This document shows, piece after piece, positions 17,037-26,052 of a stretch of 64,000 nt of DNA. Every line of letters begins with the position of its first letter. Within the stretch, counting starts at the first letter, position 1. The notes below the pieces were generated by a model. That model was given only the letters and a program-made list of their open reading frames with translations. It was not told the origin of the DNA and did not search any database. The translations under genes and the position numbers were made by a program. This DNA is from Chloroflexota bacterium (GTDB lineage Bacteria > Chloroflexota > UBA11872), in the NCBI GenBank assembly GCA_028874175.1, contig JAPPLN010000113.1, forward strand, positions 44,059-108,058, read 5' to 3'.

Positions 17037-17459
17037 TTACTCGGTGCGGACTGGATCCCATGCGCTGCGTAGTTCGATGATATTGCCATCCGGGTCTCGA
17101 AAGTAGAGGGAACGTCCCTCTGCGTCTTCGGTCGGCCCTTCGACCGCCGATCCGGCGGCCACGATGACCTCGGCGGCACGTTCGAACTCAGCTTCGCCCA
17201 GTGCCAGCGCGATGTGTTGTACGCCCAGCCGCCGCCAGTCGCGGCCGCCAGCTTCCGGTCGCCGTGCCGGCGCCTGGAACAAGTGAAACGAAAAGCCGGG
17301 TGCCGAGAGTACGTGGCGAAACGTCGAACGTGCCTGAGGCGTCAGGTTGAATACGCGGGCGTAAAACGAGGCGCTTCGGTGAAGGTCGCGCACGTTGATC
17401 GCCACGTGATCGAGACGCCTCGGCATCAGACGTCGTGGTCCGACAGATTCCTGTGACAT
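17037..17459 (-). CDS. VOC (glyoxalase/bleomycin-resistance fold) family protein
   Basis: Metal-binding betaalphabetabetabeta-fold protein. The first half begins RRLDHVAINVRDLHRSASFYARVF with a metal-ligand His; the second has QHIALALGEAEFERAAEVI and the family's C-terminal SLYFRDPDGNIIELRSAW with the conserved Glu. 140 aa, one full VOC module. An AGGA five bases before the ATG supports the start. It may be a dioxygenase, lyase or resistance protein; the sequence alone does not say which. It is divergent from nrdR. Confidence 0.85.
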   Translation of the reverse strand: MSQESVGPRRLMPRRLDHVAINVRDLHRSASFYARVFNLTPQARSTFRHVLSAPGFSFHLFQAPARRPEAGGRDWRRLGVQHIALALGEAEFERAAEVIVAAGSAVEGPTEDAEGRSLYFRDPDGNIIELRSAWDPVRTE

Positions 17460-17531
17460 TGGAGTCCTGCTTGGCCCGTTGGTCGGGTTGTGGCCGCGAA
17501 ATCCCGACTACCGATACGGCCTTGAGCCTTG

Positions 17532-17549
17532 ACATGCTATATGTAGTGC
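17532..17549. promoter_or_regulatory. Possible NrdR-box-like operator upstream of nrdR
   Basis: ACATGCTATATGTAGTGC in the nrdR/VOC intergenic region loosely resembles the NrdR box (consensus ACAC(A/T)ATATAT(A/T)TTGTGT), matching about two thirds of positions. Only one copy is visible, whereas NrdR usually binds paired boxes. This would imply autoregulation; weak. Confidence 0.25.
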
Positions 17550-17593
17550 CCGTGTGATTCGGCCCCCTGCGAAGTCATCGGAGAAAGCGCGAT

Positions 17594-18238
17594 ATGCGGT
17601 GTCCATCTTGCTCGTCAGGACGATTGCAAGTAGTGGACACGCGTGAGGCCGCCGATGCCACCCGCCGCCGCCGTGCCTGCCAGGATTGCGGCCGTCGTTT
17701 TACGACCTACGAGCGTCGCGAGATCTTCACGTGCCCGCACTGTGGACACGATGAAGCGCGAATAGAAACCTGGGAATTTACGTCGCAGGGGACCATGCGC
17801 CGCCGTCGCCGCTGCGCGGATTGCGGACTGGGCTATCAGACGCTGGAGCGTTTGGCGCGGATGGACATCCGCGTGGTCAAGGACGACGGTCAAAGCGAGC
17901 CGTTCAACCGCGGCAAGCTCTATCGCTCGATCATGATCGCCGGGACGAAGCGCCCCGTCACCAGCGACTGGGCAGACGAGGCGGCCATCGAAATCGAGAA
18001 CGAACTGCTCAGTCGTGAGACGCTGGATGTTCCGTCGAAGCAGATTGCCGACCTAGTCATGGAGCGCCTGGTCATGCTCGACGAGGTTACCTACGTACGC
18101 TACGCGTCGGGTTACTTCGGCGAGGGTGGCGTCCAGGACATGCTGGACACCATTAATGAGTCGCGGCGTCGACGCGAGCGAACCGAAATTGAGCGAACGA
18201 ATCTGCCGCTGGTCCCGGCAGACGCTGATGACACTTAG
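17594..18238 (+). CDS. nrdR: NrdR-type ribonucleotide reductase repressor with duplicated zinc ribbon
   Basis: NrdR senses ATP/dATP and represses ribonucleotide reductase genes. The ATP-cone is complete: IRVVKDDGQSEPFNRGKLYRSIMIAGTKRPV ... VPSKQIADLVMERLVMLDEVTYVRYASGYF. The N-terminus is unusual. Instead of one zinc ribbon there are two in series: CPSC (3,6) with CQDC (29,32) followed by RRFTTYERRE, then CPHC (47,50) with CADC (74,77) followed by LGYQTLERLARM. Length is 214 aa against about 150 for ordinary NrdR; the extra length is the second ribbon and a 20-residue charged tail. No ribonucleotide reductase gene is in the window. Confidence 0.85.
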   Translation: MRCPSCSSGRLQVVDTREAADATRRRRACQDCGRRFTTYERREIFTCPHCGHDEARIETWEFTSQGTMRRRRRCADCGLGYQTLERLARMDIRVVKDDGQSEPFNRGKLYRSIMIAGTKRPVTSDWADEAAIEIENELLSRETLDVPSKQIADLVMERLVMLDEVTYVRYASGYFGEGGVQDMLDTINESRRRRERTEIERTNLPLVPADADDT

Positions 18239-18306
18239 CCTGCGAATCGTGCCGCGCTCGCACTATGTTTTTCGTGTGCCCGCCATAGGCCATTGAGCAC
18301 GGAGCA

Positions 18307-19500
18307 ATGATCGCTGCCCGCACGTTTATCGGTTTCGGGCTGGCGTTGGCGGTGCTGGGGTTTGTGGTCGGCGTGCGGGCTGAACTGGGACCGGGCCTTC
18401 GTACAGCGTCAGCGCTGGCGTCCGTGGTTCCGGGAAGCCCGCCCACGCCGCTCAAGCTGCGGCCGTCCCCCCGCGTCACCACGCTGGCCTACACGACCCG
18501 CGAGGGCTACGAGTTGCTGGCGGACCTGTATGAACCGCCCAATGCCTCAAGTCTGCCGGCCATCGTGCTCGTCAACGGCGTGGTGCCCCAGGGCCGGGGG
18601 TATCAGCCGCTGGTGGACTTTGCGGACGGGTTGGCGCGCACCGGGTTCGTGGTGCTGGTGCCCGACGCACTCGACTACGGCAACTACCGAGTTTTTCCGG
18701 AAGACATCGGTGCCCTGGTGCGTGGCTTCCAGGTGCTCCAGGACCGGCCATCCGTGGATCCGATGCGCGTGGGGTTCATCGGGTTCAGCATGGGGGGATC
18801 GCTGGCAATGGTTGCCGCCGCCGACCCTGAGATTGCCGACGACGTGGCGCTCATTGCGACCATTGGTGCCTACTACTCGTTGGACGCAATGCTCAGGGCC
18901 GTCACGACCTCCACCGTGCAGGTTGACGACCGGTTCGAGCCGTACCAGCCCGACAGCTACGTCTGGCTGGTGACGCGCAACACGCTGCTCTCGGCCATTC
19001 CGGACGACCGCGATCAGGAGGCGTTGTTCCATCTCTTCGCGCTGGAGACGCCGGACCCAGACCCCGAAGCATTGCCTAGCTACAACCCGGATAAGCTCGG
19101 CCCGCCGGCACGACACGTTTTCGATCTCTTCACCAATCGCGACCCGGCGGCGGTGGGCACGCTGATGGACCGCGTGCGTAGCGAGATGCCGGGAGTGCTC
19201 GAGTCGATCTCGCCCGACGCTCATCTCGAGAGCCTCCGAGCTCCCGCGGCGCTGCTGCACGATCGCGGCGACCTGTACGTGCCGGCGCAGGAATCGCGAC
19301 GAATTTACGATCAACTGGGCGGCGAGCCGCGCGCCCAGTTGGCCGTCCTGGACGTAATTCAGCACGCGCAACTCTCTACGCCCGACCTGTCACCGCCCGT
19401 GCTGCTCGGCTCATTCCTGCCGGGTATGTGGACCCTCTGGCAGTTCACCTACGACGCGCTGGGCCAACTGTCAATGGCTACCAACCCGCACCAAGCGTAG
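18307..19500 (+). CDS. Membrane-anchored or exported alpha/beta hydrolase (dienelactone hydrolase-like)
   Basis: Serine hydrolase of 397 aa. An N-terminal hydrophobic segment (TFIGFGLALAVLGFVVGV) is a signal or anchor. The fold starts at YTTREGYELLADLYEPPNASSLPAIVLVNG; the nucleophile elbow is VGFIGFSMGGSLAMVAA. The catalytic Asp is probably in LLHDRGDLYVPAQES and the His in DVIQHAQLSTP. A long helical cap (about residues 210-300) lies between. ATG start with GGAG just upstream. Its 3' end overlaps the convergent metallophosphoesterase gene by 30 bases. Substrate unknown. Confidence 0.82.
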   Translation: MIAARTFIGFGLALAVLGFVVGVRAELGPGLRTASALASVVPGSPPTPLKLRPSPRVTTLAYTTREGYELLADLYEPPNASSLPAIVLVNGVVPQGRGYQPLVDFADGLARTGFVVLVPDALDYGNYRVFPEDIGALVRGFQVLQDRPSVDPMRVGFIGFSMGGSLAMVAAADPEIADDVALIATIGAYYSLDAMLRAVTTSTVQVDDRFEPYQPDSYVWLVTRNTLLSAIPDDRDQEALFHLFALETPDPDPEALPSYNPDKLGPPARHVFDLFTNRDPAAVGTLMDRVRSEMPGVLESISPDAHLESLRAPAALLHDRGDLYVPAQESRRIYDQLGGEPRAQLAVLDVIQHAQLSTPDLSPPVLLGSFLPGMWTLWQFTYDALGQLSMATNPHQA

Positions 19501-20301
19501 GGCGATCACATCCGCCGGCGCGTTTAAGCGCAGAGGCACGCCCACCGTGCCCACGCCGGCAGATACAACCAGTGGACGTCCGCGCACATACATCAAGCCG
19601 GAGGGTTGGGGCAAGCGGTGACGCGTGCGCAGAGTGAGCGGGCCGAAAAACGGAAGGGCAATTTGCCCACCGTGGGTGTGGCCGCTGAGCGTCAGGTCCA
19701 CACGACGCCGTTCCAGCCGAAATGCCGTGTCGGGGTTGTGGGCGGCGAGGATGGTAAAGACGGAAGGGTTCATGCCCTGAAACGCGGCGTCCAGGTCGCA
19801 CAGGCCCAGATGGGTATCGCCCGCCCCAACGATCTGCAGCGGGGCGCCGTCGACGGTGAGACGAACGGAGCGGTTGGTCAGCGTCTGAATGCCGTGCGCT
19901 GCCAGCGCTGCTTCCATATTGGGGAGCGACCGTGTCTCGTCGCGCAGCCAGCCTGGAGCCCGACCCTGCGGCTTGCCCAACGCATCGTGGTTGCCCCAGA
20001 CGGCAAAGGCGCCAAAGCGTGCGTCAATCCGTGCCAGGCGCTCGCCCACGTCGGATATGAAGCGCTCGTTCTCCACCAGGTCGCCAGCCGCGATCAGCAG
20101 ATCGGGACGAGCGCCGGCGAGTCCGTCAAGTGCGGTGAGCGAATCATGCGGTCGGTTACCTACATGCAGGTCTGAGACGAGCAGGATGCTGAGCGACTCA
20201 ATTGCCGCAGGCAGCCGAGCTGTGGGCAGCCGATGCTGAATCGTAGCTAGGGGCTGAAGGCCCAGAAAGAGTTCTTTCAGCAACTTCACGTTAGTCGGCA
20301 T
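19471..20301 (-). CDS. Calcineurin-like metallophosphoesterase
   Basis: Binuclear-metal phosphoesterase. All motifs are present: SILLVSDLHVGN (DxH), LLIAAGDLVEN (GDxxxx), FAVWGNHDALG (GNHD), IVGAGDTHLG and LTLSGHTHGGQIALP (GHTHGGQ). This arrangement matches the YaeI/YkuE type that acts on lipid-linked phosphates such as UDP-2,3-diacylglucosamine or lipid phosphates. At 276 aa it begins MPTNVKLLKELFLGLQPL without a clear membrane helix. The stop lies inside the 3' end of the convergent hydrolase gene. Confidence 0.88.
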   Translation of the reverse strand: MPTNVKLLKELFLGLQPLATIQHRLPTARLPAAIESLSILLVSDLHVGNRPHDSLTALDGLAGARPDLLIAAGDLVENERFISDVGERLARIDARFGAFAVWGNHDALGKPQGRAPGWLRDETRSLPNMEAALAAHGIQTLTNRSVRLTVDGAPLQIVGAGDTHLGLCDLDAAFQGMNPSVFTILAAHNPDTAFRLERRRVDLTLSGHTHGGQIALPFFGPLTLRTRHRLPQPSGLMYVRGRPLVVSAGVGTVGVPLRLNAPADVIALRLVRVGSH

Positions 20302-20420
20302 CTGGCCGACGGAACCGGTGCCGGCGGTGCGCCCTAAGCTCAGATGTCCGTAGTAACCCAGACATCCTCGGCCTGCGAGCCAGACTTCCGCCCATTAGTC
20401 TTGTGCTTTAACGACGGGCG

Positions 20421-21380
20421 CTAGACGGCTGGCACGTTCTGGTGTTCGCCCATGGCGCGGAACTTGGCGTAACGGGCGCTGACGAGGTCGTCGACGTTCT
20501 GGGCGCAGAGTTCCTGAAGCATGCGTGCCAGTTCGGCTCTGAGATTGGCGGCGGCGGTGTCGAAGTCGCGGTGCGCGCCGCCTTCGGGTTCGGGCACGAC
20601 GCGGTCGATGAGGCCGGCTCGCAGCAAGTCGGGAGCGGTTAAACCTAAAGCGGCGGCCGCTTCTTCGGCGTGGTCGGAGCTGCGCCAGATGATGGCGGCG
20701 GCGGCTTCGGGCGAGGCCACAGAGTAGATCGCGTGTTCCAGCATCAGCACCCGGTCGCCAACACCCAGGGCCAACGCGCCGCCGCTGCCGCCCTCCCCGA
20801 TGACCGTAACGATCACGGGCACTCGTAGCCGCGCCAGGCGGGCCATGTTCTCGGCGATGGCCCATGATTGGCCGCGCTTCTCGTCGTCAAGGGTCGGGCT
20901 GGCGCCGGGCGTGTCCAGGAAGGTCAGAACGGGCCGCCCAAAGCGTTCGGCCATGTCGAACAGGCGTAGGGCCTTGCGGAATCCCTCGGGATGGGCCATG
21001 CCGAAGTTGCGCTCGACGTTCTCGGCTGTACTCCGGCCCTTCTGGTGACCTACCACCATCACGCTGCGGCCCTCAAACGTGGCCAGCCCGGCAACGACCG
21101 AAGGATCGTCGGCGAAGCGGCGGTCGCCGTGCAGTTCGGTGAAGTCGGAGCAGAGGCGGTCAATGTAGTCCTGGGTGTGGGGACGCTGCGGGTGACGCGC
21201 CAACTGGACGCGCTGCCACGGGGTGAGGTGGGCAAAGATGTCGGCGGTGCGAGCCTCGAGCTCTAGTTGGAGGACGGCGAGTTCGCGCACGACATGGGAG
21301 TTCGAGTCCGCGCCGGCGTCGCGCTCCAGTTCGGCGATGTGGTCGCGGAGTTCGTCAAGGTCGCGCTCGAATTCAAGCAC
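20421..21380 (-). CDS. accA: Acetyl-CoA carboxylase carboxyltransferase subunit alpha
   Basis: With AccD forms the carboxyltransferase that makes malonyl-CoA for fatty acid synthesis. 319 aa, crotonase-type fold: N-terminal coiled helix (LEFERDLDELRDHIAELERD), then RHPQRPHTQDYIDRLCSDFTELHGDR, GHQKGRSTAENVERNFGMAHPEGFRKALRL, FLDTPGASPTLDDEKRGQ and the oxyanion-type VTVIGEGGSGGALALGVGDRV. Starts 15 bases after accD, so the two are probably co-transcribed in the order accD-accA. The biotin subunits accB and accC are not in the window. Confidence 0.95.
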   Translation of the reverse strand: MLEFERDLDELRDHIAELERDAGADSNSHVVRELAVLQLELEARTADIFAHLTPWQRVQLARHPQRPHTQDYIDRLCSDFTELHGDRRFADDPSVVAGLATFEGRSVMVVGHQKGRSTAENVERNFGMAHPEGFRKALRLFDMAERFGRPVLTFLDTPGASPTLDDEKRGQSWAIAENMARLARLRVPVIVTVIGEGGSGGALALGVGDRVLMLEHAIYSVASPEAAAAIIWRSSDHAEEAAAALGLTAPDLLRAGLIDRVVPEPEGGAHRDFDTAAANLRAELARMLQELCAQNVDDLVSARYAKFRAMGEHQNVPAV

Positions 21381-21395
21381 GGAGACGCTCTGTGC

Positions 21396-22277
21396 TCAGA
21401 CGCGAGCGGCCCTGGCAGCCATCGGCGCCGGAGCGGTCACGTGCGCGGGCGCAAGGTGACCGATCACGCGAGCCAAGGTCTCGCGCAGTTCGCGGCGTGG
21501 GACCACCAGGTCGATCATGCCCTGCCGAAGCACCCATTCGGTGGTGTGGTCTTCAACCGGCGCGCGGCGGCGCAGCGTGCCCTGCACGACGCGGGACCCA
21601 GCGAAGCGAATGGTTGCGCCAGGCTCACCGATGATGATGTCGGCTACGGCGGCGAAGCTGGCGGTGACTCCTGCCAGGGTAGGGTCGGCCATCACACAGA
21701 TGTGAGGGAGGCCGGCTTCGCCCAGGCGAGCGGCCGCCGCTGTCGTACGGGCCATCTGCATGAGCGCGAACAGGCCCTCGTCCTGGCGGGCCCCGCCGGA
21801 AGCGGTGACGGTGACGACCGGCAAACGGTGGCGGAGCGCGTGCTCGAAGAGCCGGGTGATCTTTTCGCCCGTGGCCGAGCCCATGCTGCCGGCGATGAAG
21901 CCGAATTCCATGACACCCAGCGCCACCGGCCGGCCTTGCAGCGGGCCGATGCCGCAGACAATCGCCTCATTACGTGAGGTGAGGGCACGGGCCTTGGCTA
22001 CGCGGTCGACATAGGAGCCGCTGGGTCGGCTGAATTCGAGCGGATCGGCTGCGGTAATGTCGGCGTCAATTTCTTGAAACCGACCTGGCTCGTCGAGCAG
22101 GAGGGCAATGCGTTCGGCGGCGTCGAGGCGGTCGTGGTAGTTGCACGTGGGGCACACGCGTAGCGCGGCCTCGTACTCAGGGCGGTAATGCATGCCGCCG
22201 CACTTGCGGCACGTAACCCAGAGGTCAACCGGGATATCCGGGTCGCTCTGCATTCCGCCGCGACGCCTGACGGCCAT
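21396..22277 (-). CDS. accD: Acetyl-CoA carboxylase carboxyltransferase subunit beta
   Basis: Carboxyltransferase partner of AccA. The N-terminal four-cysteine zinc ribbon is intact: LWVTCRKCGGMHYRPEYEAALRVCPTCNYHDRLDA. The crotonase core has GSMGSATGEKITRLFEHAL, VTASGGARQDEGLFALMQM and VMADPTLAGVTASFA. I chose ATG at 22277 (AAGGGG eight bases upstream) over the GTG three codons earlier. About 293 aa, usual length. A likely -10 lies about 73 bases upstream. Confidence 0.95.
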   Translation of the reverse strand: MAVRRRGGMQSDPDIPVDLWVTCRKCGGMHYRPEYEAALRVCPTCNYHDRLDAAERIALLLDEPGRFQEIDADITAADPLEFSRPSGSYVDRVAKARALTSRNEAIVCGIGPLQGRPVALGVMEFGFIAGSMGSATGEKITRLFEHALRHRLPVVTVTASGGARQDEGLFALMQMARTTAAAARLGEAGLPHICVMADPTLAGVTASFAAVADIIIGEPGATIRFAGSRVVQGTLRRRAPVEDHTTEWVLRQGMIDLVVPRRELRETLARVIGHLAPAHVTAPAPMAARAARV

Positions 22278-22349
22278 CCGGCGCACCCCTTACGCGCTTG
22301 GGAAGACGCGGCTTCCGGTGGGCGGGCCTCCCAGCCGCGAGATTGCCGG

Positions 22350-22355
22350 AGTATA
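22350..22355 (-). promoter_or_regulatory. Candidate -10 element for accD-accA
   Basis: Minus-strand TATACT (context GATATACTCC) sits between the stop of the upstream comF-like gene and accD. No strong -35 is seen. If used, accDA would be transcribed independently of the upstream genes. Confidence 0.35.
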
Positions 22356-22361
22356 TCAGCG

Positions 22362-23165
22362 CTACAGGTGTAAATCGGGTGGATTCGAAGGAACATCCAA
22401 GCGTTCCTCGGGGGTACGCGCAAGAGCCAAAGCGCCCACCCAGACCGCGCCACGACGCCGCAATGCACGGGTTGCGGCCTCGATGGTCGCACCGGTTGTA
22501 GTGACGTCGTCCACCAGGAGGATCCGGGTTCCGGACAGCTTGCGCAGGGCGCGAAACGCGCCGCGAACGTTGTTGAGGCGGCGTGCGCGGGGCAACGAGG
22601 TCTGGGGCGGGGTGTCGCGCAGACGAATCAGCACGTTGCAGTCGAGTGGGCAGTCGAGGTGTCGCGCGATCTCGGCTGCGAGCAGCCGGCCCTGGTTGTA
22701 GCCGCGCTGCCGCTCGCGGCTGGCGGCCAGCGGTATGGGGACAACAAGGTTGACTTCCAGGTCGGACGGCAGCGCCGACATGGCGAGGGCGGCCAGGTCG
22801 GCGGCGAGGTAGCGCTTGTTGGCGTACTTGAAGTGGTGGACGGCGTTGAGGATTGGCGGGGTGTAGGCGTAGGGGACGTAGAGGTGGTCGACGCGGCGAC
22901 GCTCGAGGCGGCAGCGGGCGCATTGGTCGCCGTGGGTGAGCGGGCGAGTGCATTGGCGGCATTGCGGGTGGGGGAGGAGCGTGGCGGTTGCGAGGCAGGG
23001 TTGGCAAAGGGTGGCGCCGGGACGTCCGCAGGCGGAGCAGCGGGGAGGGAATAGGGCGGTGGCCAGGGCCCGGCTGGCGCTGCGGATGCCATCGGCGGCT
23101 GATTGGGCGAGGCCGCGGAGGACCGCCCCGCCCTGGATTCGGTCGGGCGGAGCGAGTCTCGCCAC
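22362..23165 (-). CDS. ComF family phosphoribosyltransferase-like protein
   Basis: ComF proteins are linked to DNA uptake in competent bacteria; in many others the role is unclear. The 267-aa protein has a double zinc-ribbon N-terminus (FPPRCSACGRPGATLCQPC, HPQCRQCTRPLTHGDQCARC), the conserved FKYANKRYLAADLAAL, VVPIPLAASRERQRGYNQ, and the PRPP-binding loop ILLVDDVTTTGATIEAATRAL. It lies 18 bases downstream of clpC in the same direction. No other competence genes are in the window apart from a TfoX-N protein at 52.4 kb. Confidence 0.88.
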   Translation of the reverse strand: MARLAPPDRIQGGAVLRGLAQSAADGIRSASRALATALFPPRCSACGRPGATLCQPCLATATLLPHPQCRQCTRPLTHGDQCARCRLERRRVDHLYVPYAYTPPILNAVHHFKYANKRYLAADLAALAMSALPSDLEVNLVVPIPLAASRERQRGYNQGRLLAAEIARHLDCPLDCNVLIRLRDTPPQTSLPRARRLNNVRGAFRALRKLSGTRILLVDDVTTTGATIEAATRALRRRGAVWVGALALARTPEERLDVPSNPPDLHL

Positions 23166-23183
23166 TACGCCACGCGCATTGGA

Positions 23184-25691
23184 CTAGCCAGGGGTACCCG
23201 CGGGACTCGGAGTGGTTTCGACGATGACGGGATTGCCGTCCTGCACGCGTAGTTCGAACTCGCGGCCCTCGGCCGACTCCTGCATGACGTGGTCGGTGAG
23301 CGGCTGGTCGACGTACTCACCGACCAGTTGCGCGATGGGACGTGCGCCGGCGTTGCGGCCCAGGGTGACGTTGACGATGTAGTCGAGTGCTTCGGACGTG
23401 ATGTGGAGCCGGATGCCGAGGTTCTCGGCGCGGAGGATGGCGTCCGAGAGCGTCCGACGCGCGATTTCCCGGATGTCCTCCTCTTCAAGCGCGCGGAAGA
23501 CGACGAGGCGGTCGAGCCGGTTCAGGAACTCGCCAGGGAGTTGGCGGCGGGCGTACTCGCGGATGCGGGCTTCGTAGGCGGTATGGCGGCGGGCGGAGAC
23601 AGAGGAGGATTCGAACCCGATGGAGGGTCCAGTGACCTGGTCGACGCCCAGATTCGAGGTAAGCACGACGATGGTGCTGCGGAAGTCGACGTGGCGGCCG
23701 TTGGCATCGGTGAGCAGGCCGTCCTCCATGATTTGCAACAGGACCTGCAGCGTGCGGGGATGGGCTTTCTCCACGTCGTCGAAGAGGACGACGGAGTACG
23801 GATTGCGGCGGACGGCTTCGGTGAGGCCGCCGGCTTCGTCGAAGCCGACATAGCCCGGCGGGGAGCCGATCAGCCGGGAGATGCTGTGGTACTCGGACAT
23901 TTCCGACATGTCGACGCGGACCAGGTTGTCGTCGGTGCCGCTGACGAACTGGGCCAGGGCCTTGGCGGTCTCGGTTTTGCCGACGCCGGATTCGCCGAGG
24001 AAAAGAAAAGACCCAATCGGACGGCGCTCGTCGCGCATGCCGGCCAGGGCGCGGCGCAGGGCGCGGCCGAGCTCGGCGAGGACGTCGTCCTGGCCGACGA
24101 CACGCTTCCGCAAGTCATCCTCCATGTGCAGGAAGCGATCGGATTCGTTTTCAGCCAGCGTGGGAAGCGGAACACCGATCCAGGAGGAGAGGACTTCGGC
24201 GACTTCGTGGGGGGTGATGACTGGTCGGTCCGTGCCGACTTCGGCTTCCCAGGCGGCGCGTTCGTCACGCAGTTCGTCGGCAACCTGGTCGCGCACCCGA
24301 CGCCTGGCGGCCGGGGGATGTGCCGGGTCATCGGGCGCCTCGGGCTCCGCCGCGATTTCGGCGTCAAGCTCCTTGATGCGTCGCAGGAGTTCGAGGATGC
24401 GGGTGGGTGGGGTCTGGCGCAGGACCTTGGCCCGGGCGGCGGCCTCGTCCACGAGGTCGATGGCCTTGTCGGGCAGTTGACGCGAGGTGACGTAGCGGCG
24501 GGACAGGTGCACGGAAGCGTCCACGGCATCGTCGGTGACCTCCACGCCGTGATACGACTCGTAGATCGGGCGCAGGGCCTTAAGGATTTCGATGGCATCT
24601 TCGTCGCTGGGTTCGTCGACGTCGATGGGCTGGAAGCGGCGGTTGAGGCTCTTGTCGTTGGCGATGTAGCGGCGGTATTCGCGCCAGGTGGTGGCTCCGA
24701 TGACCTGGACCTCGCCACGGGCCAGGTGGCCCTTGAGGAGGTTGGCGGCGTCAAGGGATCCGGCCGCACCGCCGGCGCCGATGACGGTGTGGAGCTCGTC
24801 GATGAAGAGGATCACGTCGCCGCTCTTGCGGACTTCGGCGATGAGTTGTTGAACGCGTTCCTCGAACTCGCCGCGGTACTTGGCGCCCGCGATCATGCCG
24901 GGGAGGCTGAGGGAGATGAGGCGCCGGTTTTCGAGCTCCTCGGGCACGTCGCCCTTGACGATGCGGTGGGCCAGACCTTCCACGATGGCCGTCTTGCCCA
25001 CGCCAGCGTCGCCTACGAGCACCGGGTTGTTCTTGGTTCGGCGCAGCAGGACCTCAATCGCGCGGTCCATCTCAAGCTGGCGGCCGATGACGGGGTCCAG
25101 ATCGCCGGTGCGGGCGGCGTTGGTGAAGTCGCTGCCGTATTCGGCCAGCATGCTGCGCGGCTTGCTGCGGCGGCCGCGCCCACGCCAGCGGCCGCGGCGA
25201 CGGCGGCCTCGGCCCGGTGAGCCGGGCTGGTAGGCAGCCTCGATGCGGCGGCGGAGGGAGCGGAACTCGACGCCGGCGGCGGCCAGCGCACCTGACGTCA
25301 AGCGTCCGGCGTTGGCCAGCGCACCGAGCAGCAGGTGCTCCGTGCCGATAAAGCGGACGCCCATGCGTTCGGCCTCCAGGGCGGCGGAGCGGAGGACGTT
25401 GCGGCCCTGGGCGGAGAGGGGACGGCGGCCGTCGTCTCGCGCATAGCCGGGAGGCAGGGTGTCGACGATTGCATCGCGGAGCGGTTCCAAGTCGATCCCG
25501 GAGTCGCGCAGGACGCGTGCGGCAGCGGTTTGGGGGAACTCGAGGATGGCGAGGAGGACGTGGCCGGGGCCGACGGCGTCGTGGCCCAGGCGGGCGGCTT
25601 CAAGCTCGGCGTGCTGGATGACACGACGACCGCGGCCGGTGAGGCGGCGGAGGTACTCGACCGGGGCGTATTCGTCGGGTTCGCGGTCCAC
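23184..25691 (-). CDS. clpC: ATP-dependent Clp protease ATP-binding subunit, ClpC type
   Basis: AAA+ unfoldase that feeds substrates to ClpP. Two Clp_N repeats ([56 protein letters not shown]) lead to D1 with Walker [14 protein letters not shown] and Walker [11 protein letters not shown] coiled middle region ([21 protein letters not shown]) precedes D2 with [13 protein letters not shown] and [20 protein letters not shown] in D2 matches the (I/L)GF loop that docks ClpP. An odd Arg/Gly-rich linker ([17 protein letters not shown], about 160-177) joins the N-domain to D1. 835 aa, GTG start. The 643-aa antisense ORF here is a shadow. Confidence 0.95.
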   Translation of the reverse strand: MDREPDEYAPVEYLRRLTGRGRRVIQHAELEAARLGHDAVGPGHVLLAILEFPQTAAARVLRDSGIDLEPLRDAIVDTLPPGYARDDGRRPLSAQGRNVLRSAALEAERMGVRFIGTEHLLLGALANAGRLTSGALAAAGVEFRSLRRRIEAAYQPGSPGRGRRRRGRWRGRGRRSKPRSMLAEYGSDFTNAARTGDLDPVIGRQLEMDRAIEVLLRRTKNNPVLVGDAGVGKTAIVEGLAHRIVKGDVPEELENRRLISLSLPGMIAGAKYRGEFEERVQQLIAEVRKSGDVILFIDELHTVIGAGGAAGSLDAANLLKGHLARGEVQVIGATTWREYRRYIANDKSLNRRFQPIDVDEPSDEDAIEILKALRPIYESYHGVEVTDDAVDASVHLSRRYVTSRQLPDKAIDLVDEAAARAKVLRQTPPTRILELLRRIKELDAEIAAEPEAPDDPAHPPAARRRVRDQVADELRDERAAWEAEVGTDRPVITPHEVAEVLSSWIGVPLPTLAENESDRFLHMEDDLRKRVVGQDDVLAELGRALRRALAGMRDERRPIGSFLFLGESGVGKTETAKALAQFVSGTDDNLVRVDMSEMSEYHSISRLIGSPPGYVGFDEAGGLTEAVRRNPYSVVLFDDVEKAHPRTLQVLLQIMEDGLLTDANGRHVDFRSTIVVLTSNLGVDQVTGPSIGFESSSVSARRHTAYEARIREYARRQLPGEFLNRLDRLVVFRALEEEDIREIARRTLSDAILRAENLGIRLHITSEALDYIVNVTLGRNAGARPIAQLVGEYVDQPLTDHVMQESAEGREFELRVQDGNPVIVETTPSPAGTPG

Positions 25692-25706
25692 AGGGCTAGG
25701 GGCTCC

Positions 25707-25910
25707 TCAGAGGCTGATGGGGATCTGGTCGACGAGGTCTTGCAGACCCTCGCCGATGCTGTTGCCGAGGGAGGTGAGCACCACGATCAGGACGATGACG
25801 AAGACGGCGGTGACCAGGACGTAGCTGAGGACGCTGACGCCCGACCCCTCGGGCAGGTAGCGGCGCCCCGAATGGCGGGGCGTTCCGGTGGGATTGAGAT
25901 TGGCCGTCAC
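25707..25910 (-). CDS. Small single-pass membrane protein, Flp-pilin-like
   Basis: The 67-aa protein ends SVLSYVLVTAVFVIVLIVVLTSLGNSIGEGLQDLVDQIPISL: one long hydrophobic helix with a Gly before it and an amphipathic tail. This layout resembles Flp/Fap pilins but lacks the conserved Glu-Tyr pair, and no tad genes are nearby. GTG was chosen because CGGAG lies five bases upstream. The longer 171-aa ORF in the track is low-complexity Pro/Arg sequence running through a perfect AT-rich palindrome, so it is unlikely to be translated. Located just upstream of clpC on the same strand. Confidence 0.5.
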   Translation of the reverse strand: MTANLNPTGTPRHSGRRYLPEGSGVSVLSYVLVTAVFVIVLIVVLTSLGNSIGEGLQDLVDQIPISL

Positions 25911-26028
25911 ACCGGCTCCGAGGCTTGGCGGGACAGTGCCAGTGTAGACGGGCGGGGCGGTGGAGCGCGTGCCGGGGCTGGCGATGGGTGGCGTCCGGAG
26001 CGTCGAATTCGGGGGTCTCGCGCGCAAT

Positions 26029-26052
26029 AAGAGTTTTTTCCAAAAAACTCTT
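26029..26052. terminator. Perfect 24-bp AT-rich palindrome, possible bidirectional terminator
   Basis: Half-site AAGAGTTTTTT, a CC centre and its exact complement. On each strand a run of six Ts is part of the stem itself. In this GC-rich genome such an A/T block is striking. It could be a terminator or a protein-binding site; the two-base loop is too small for an ideal hairpin. Confidence 0.4.

Noticed and set aside
23289-25220. 643-aa plus-strand ORF
   Set aside because: Exact antisense of clpC; high GC leaves the opposite frame open. Composition is Val/Gly/Asp-rich with no domain.
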